DNA of 24,761 nt, taken from positions 1-24,761 of IMG/VR virus record IMGVR_UViG_3300020183_000438; one strand, given 5' to 3'. A program made the position numbers and the translations under genes. Each line of letters begins with the position of its first letter. Position 1 is the stretch's first letter. Positions 22,763 through 24,761 of this stretch are shown here, piece after piece. This DNA comes from a virus. The notes under the pieces were generated by a model. That model saw only the letters and a list, made by a program, of their open reading frames with translations. It ran no database searches and was not told the origin of the DNA.

Positions 22763-23072
22763 AACAGACTGGGGTAGTTATTTTGCCTCAATCAAGCAGG
22801 AATGTCCTTGGAGTTACCTTGCGTGGCAACGAGGGCAGATTGACATTGTTGAGTGGGATGGTGACATCTTACCGTTAGGCAATTTACAGGCCAGAATCTA
22901 TATCGTAGATACTGACTATAAAACGCTAGAGCAAATGTCAATAGACTTGGACGAGGGCGAATATGAGTGGCTCTTTAGTTACCCAGAGTACGGAGAGTTT
23001 GCAACCCCTGAGAAAGTTTTAATCCAACAGTTGAGGGCTAGACTTACCGAATTGAGGAGCAAACATGAGTAA
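22731..23072 (+). CDS. Conserved phage protein of unknown function (CPWSYLAW type)
   Basis: A 113-residue protein with the block TDWGSYFASIKQECPWSYLA followed by WQRGQIDIVEWDG and PLGNLQARIYI, known to me as a recurrent phage protein without function. The C-terminal helix QLRARLTELRSKHE closes it. No ATG lies near; GTG at 22731 or 22737 are the candidates, both inside the short Arg/Gly frame. The stop overlaps the next gene by 8 bases. Start uncertain; coding region well supported by content. Confidence 0.6.
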   Translation: MGVVIDHPKSKTDWGSYFASIKQECPWSYLAWQRGQIDIVEWDGDILPLGNLQARIYIVDTDYKTLEQMSIDLDEGEYEWLFSYPEYGEFATPEKVLIQQLRARLTELRSKHE

Positions 23073-23214
23073 ACCAGGGCTTTATGCCAACATCAATGCC
23101 AAGCGTGAAAGAATCAAAGCAGGTTCTGGCGAGAGAATGAGAAAGGTGGGTAGTAAAGGTGCCCCCACCGCCAAAGCATTTAGGGATTCTGCCCGTACCG
23201 CCAAAAAGAGATAG
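23065..23214 (+). CDS. Small basic conserved phage protein (KPGLYANINAKR type)
   Basis: This 49-residue protein reads MSKPGLYANINAKRERIKAG then SGERMRKVGSKGAPTAKAFR, a sequence type seen in many phages next to lysis genes, function unknown. It is Lys/Arg/Ala rich. The ATG has GAGGAGC ahead and overlaps the previous gene. It is the last gene before the terminator. Confidence 0.72.
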   Translation: MSKPGLYANINAKRERIKAGSGERMRKVGSKGAPTAKAFRDSARTAKKR

Positions 23215-23251
23215 GTTTCTTGGTAGTCTCCTTGGGTCTTTTAGACCTTTC

Positions 23252-23288
23252 GCCCCTGGTTACTTCTCCTTCCCAGGGGCATTTTTTT
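23252..23288 (+). terminator. Rho-independent terminator of the late operon
   Basis: An 8-base-pair stem, gcccctgg (23252-23259) with ccaggggc (23273-23280), 13-base loop, then a run of seven T (23282-23288). It lies 38 bases after the last plus-strand stop and faces convergent minus-strand genes. A weaker small hairpin ggtct/agacc (23235-23247) precedes it. Confidence 0.88.
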
Positions 23289-23496
23289 AATATCGGCTGT
23301 TTATTAAACCGATAATCTCACCGGCTGCCAGCGCAGCAGTCTGATCGTCTCCCATGACCATCTTGGCTACTACGCTACCGTCACGGTCTAGTATTTTGAT
23401 TGCACCAGGGTCTAACTTCACAGCCCATGGCGTCCTCAACTGGTCAGCCAGCCACTCTCTTTCTCTTGTTACTGTTTCGTGCCACTCTTGATCCAT
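23287..23496 (-). CDS. Small hypothetical protein, minus strand
   Basis: A 69-residue protein read leftward, with GGAG 7 bases ahead of its ATG. It begins MDQEWHETVTREREWLADQL and has IKILDRDGSVVAKMV and AAGEIIGLINSRY at the end, a short beta-helix pattern typical of small phage proteins. It overlaps the end of the glycosyltransferase gene by 53 bases, more than usual in this window. No function is recognised. Its stop lies against the terminator T-run. Confidence 0.5.
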   Translation of the reverse strand: MDQEWHETVTREREWLADQLRTPWAVKLDPGAIKILDRDGSVVAKMVMGDDQTAALAAGEIIGLINSRY

Positions 23497-24244
23497 TTTC
23501 GCTCTCCATTGTTGTAGGTTCAGGCGTCGGTATTAGTGTTCCCTCAAACAGGTAGGAACCCATGTGACCCAGTTGGCACCAAGGCGCTGCATACACTTTG
23601 CCCCCTGCTTTGCGCCACTTGTGGCAGAAGTCATAGTCTTCGCTTAAAAGACGGCCTGTCTCTTTGTCTATCGGCACCCCAAAAAATTCATGGATTTCCT
23701 CTCCATGGGCCATGGCACTCATATCGTTTTTGAAGACCTTAACCTTCTTCTTTAACTTCTCTAGTACGTGGCGCTTAATTAGCATGAAGCCAGTGCCCAG
23801 GGCAGCCACCTCGCATGGCTCATCCCGCTTGACCACAACGCTGCCGTTGGTCGGATTGATGAGATTGACCACAAACGATCCGGTAAAGTTTTGCAGATTG
23901 TCCTTGTCCTTCTTGGCTGCTTCCTTAACCATGGTCCAGTTGATTTCCTTCTTTGGGTAGATGCCGCCAATAACATCCTTGTCGGCTACCAACATCCGCA
24001 GAGCGTCTTCAGACCTGAACTTAATATCTGCGTCGATCCAAAACAGATAGTCGGCCTCACTTTTTAGGAACTGGTGGGCCATGTTATTCCTGGCCCGTTG
24101 GATCAGTGACTCATTAAACATAAAGGCGCATGAGACTTTGTGCCCCAGGGAAGAGAAGTGTCCTGTCATTGATAGCAAGGACTGAACGTAGTGTCCTGTA
24201 GCCATTCCTCCATACATGGGAGTGCAAACCATAATGTGTGCCAT
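23444..24244 (-). CDS. GT-A family glycosyltransferase
   Basis: This 266-residue protein has a GT-A pattern: N-terminal strand MAHIMVCTPMYGG, the metal and nucleotide-sugar site DAD (Asp71-Ala-Asp73 in LFWIDADIKF), a GTGFMLIKR segment at 150-158, and LSEDYDFCHKWRKAGGKVYA (200-219) with Asp/Glu residues where the catalytic base and acceptor loop usually sit; a His near residue 227 (QLGHMGS) fits the C-terminal metal ligand. Such phage enzymes resemble Anp1/GT2-like proteins and may glycosylate DNA bases, virion proteins or host surface sugars; the substrate is unknown. GAGG lies ahead of the ATG. It is on the opposite strand to the late genes, so it is probably expressed separately. The C-terminal 20 residues are basic and overlap the next gene. 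Confidence 0.82.
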   Translation of the reverse strand: MAHIMVCTPMYGGMATGHYVQSLLSMTGHFSSLGHKVSCAFMFNESLIQRARNNMAHQFLKSEADYLFWIDADIKFRSEDALRMLVADKDVIGGIYPKKEINWTMVKEAAKKDKDNLQNFTGSFVVNLINPTNGSVVVKRDEPCEVAALGTGFMLIKRHVLEKLKKKVKVFKNDMSAMAHGEEIHEFFGVPIDKETGRLLSEDYDFCHKWRKAGGKVYAAPWCQLGHMGSYLFEGTLIPTPEPTTMESENGSRVARNSNKRKRVAG

Positions 24245-24251
24245 GTTTTCC

Positions 24252-24359
24252 TCAGTGATATTTGCTTATACGTAGCCAGACCAGCACTTCTTCCCAACTC
24301 AATCCAGTCTCAAATGCGTCTGGTTCTCTGATGCCAAACAATCTGTAGTCAATCTTCAT
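24252..24359 (-). CDS. Short hypothetical protein, minus strand
   Basis: A 35-residue frame, MKIDYRLFGIREPDAFETGL then SWEEVLVWLRISKYH, starting inside the end of its upstream neighbour (stop at 24349) and ending 7 bases before the glycosyltransferase start. The tight spacing and an ATG in coding continuity suggest a real small gene. No family is recognised. Confidence 0.5.
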   Translation of the reverse strand: MKIDYRLFGIREPDAFETGLSWEEVLVWLRISKYH

Positions 24360-24531
24360 GCTTCTTCTCTTTCCGCAGCCGTCGCAACTCGGTGCCTAAC
24401 TCTTTGGCTACCTTCCAGAGTACGTGCATGTGCTTCGATGACTCCAGGTGCCCGTTCTCTTTGAGCGTATTGACATGGGCCATCGTGTCATCAAAGGTCT
24501 TTAACTTATCTAAAACGTCTGTCTCTCTCAT
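24349..24531 (-). CDS. Small conserved helical phage protein, minus strand
   Basis: Starting at 24531, where GGAG sits 6 bases ahead, gives 60 residues (MRETDVLDKLKTFDDTMAHV, then NTLKENGHLESSKHMHVLWK and ELRRLRKEKKHED). An in-frame ATG 10 codons earlier lacks a site. It is a charged helical protein of a type seen in several phages; function unknown. It overlaps the next small gene by 11 bases. Confidence 0.58.
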   Translation of the reverse strand: MRETDVLDKLKTFDDTMAHVNTLKENGHLESSKHMHVLWKVAKELGTELRRLRKEKKHED

Positions 24532-24537
24532 TTTGAT

Positions 24538-24541
24538 CTCC
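24538..24541 (-). promoter_or_regulatory. Ribosome binding site fixing the start at 24531
   Basis: GGAG on the minus strand lies 6 bases before the ATG at 24531-24529. It favours this start over the in-frame ATG at 24561. Confidence 0.6.
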
Positions 24542-24556
24542 GAATAAATGGGGCAA

Positions 24557-24621
24557 GCCACGGTGCCACTGTGCCCCGGCAGTGGTCCTAACTATCCCCA
24601 GGCGGGGATTCATCCCGTGGC
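24557..24621 (-). other. Nested inverted repeats, possible three-way RNA junction
   Basis: An outer 7-base-pair stem (24557-24563 gccacgg with 24615-24621 ccgtggc) encloses two hairpins: ccactg (24566-24571) with cagtgg (24580-24585), loop 8; and atcccc (24594-24599) with ggggat (24604-24609), loop 4. Nineteen base pairs in 65 bases, mostly G-C. It spans the end of the 56-residue minus-strand gene and the gap before the next one. It could be an RNA processing or regulatory structure. No T-run follows, so it is not a plain terminator. Confidence 0.5.
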
Positions 24622-24758
24622 TGATGGGGGTCCACCTCATTTGCTAATAACTTCAGCAGATCAGGCAGGTGCAAGACGGCTAAAGACTTCTTGCCGTCAG
24701 CCCGCATGATGACTATTGGGGTCTGCCCTGACTCACAGGCAGTCTCTGCCTGGTCCAT
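24588..24758 (-). CDS. Short hypothetical protein at the right edge, minus strand
   Basis: A 56-residue frame (MDQAETACESGQTPIVIMRA, then DGKKSLAVLHLPDLLKLLAN and DESPPGDS) reading leftward. The ATG is 3 bases inside the window and the frame is open beyond it, so it could be the end of a longer gene. Its 3' part overlaps the nested inverted repeats. No family is recognised. Confidence 0.45.
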   Translation of the reverse strand: MDQAETACESGQTPIVIMRADGKKSLAVLHLPDLLKLLANEVDPHQPRDESPPGDS

Positions 24759-24761
24759 AAA

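Noticed and set aside
1-24761. CRISPR array, tRNA or insertion sequence
   Set aside because: No regularly spaced identical repeats, no cloverleaf with expected arms, and no transposase or paired terminal repeats were seen. The 24557-24621 structure has a 7-base-pair outer stem but lacks tRNA arms and conserved T-loop bases.

Overview
This window is a late-gene segment of a tailed double-stranded DNA phage (Caudoviricetes). All genes are tightly packed, many start inside the stop codon of the previous gene (ATGA or TAATG), most have GGAG-type ribosome binding sites, and no gap exceeds 300 bases. Gene order is portal-side remnant, scaffold-like protein, HK97-fold-type capsid protein, adaptor, nozzle, fibres, three large Ala/Gly-rich internal proteins, then holin and endolysin. 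There is no tape-measure or long-tail module. This order fits a short-tailed (podovirus-like) virion of the P22/epsilon15 style. The host looks Gram-negative and probably aquatic, judging by the kinds of small conserved phage proteins recognised; that is inference only. No terminase, polymerase, integrase, tRNA or CRISPR is visible.

Layout: 1-5245 head and head-tail connection (end of an upstream gene, scaffold candidate, major capsid protein, small head proteins, adaptor, nozzle-like protein). 5248-11351 fibre/adhesin region, dominated by a 1063-residue protein made of four glycine-rich modules, followed by a tail-fibre-associated protein, a 2OG-Fe(II) oxygenase-like protein and several small structural proteins. 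11354-13783 is an accessory cassette: a membrane/coiled-coil protein, a triple-repeat protein, an acyl carrier protein, a beta-ketoacyl synthase and a small unknown protein, the first four joined by ATGA overlaps. 13783-20402 three large ejection-type internal proteins. 20402-23214 small, mostly basic proteins with holin and M15 endolysin, ending at a rho-independent terminator (23252-23288). 23287-24761 genes on the opposite strand: a GT-A glycosyltransferase and small proteins.

The most unusual element is the acyl carrier protein plus ketosynthase pair at 11916-13333. The synthase keeps the whole Cys-His-Lys-His set of decarboxylating condensing enzymes, with spacing close to E. coli FabF. 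The carrier protein keeps the Asp-Ser-Leu phosphopantetheine site. They are translationally coupled and sit between fibre and ejection genes, which suggests a phage-run acyl-condensation or acyl-transfer step during late infection. No ketoreductase, dehydratase, malonyl transferase or phosphopantetheinyl transferase is present, so the pair must borrow host enzymes or perform a single step.
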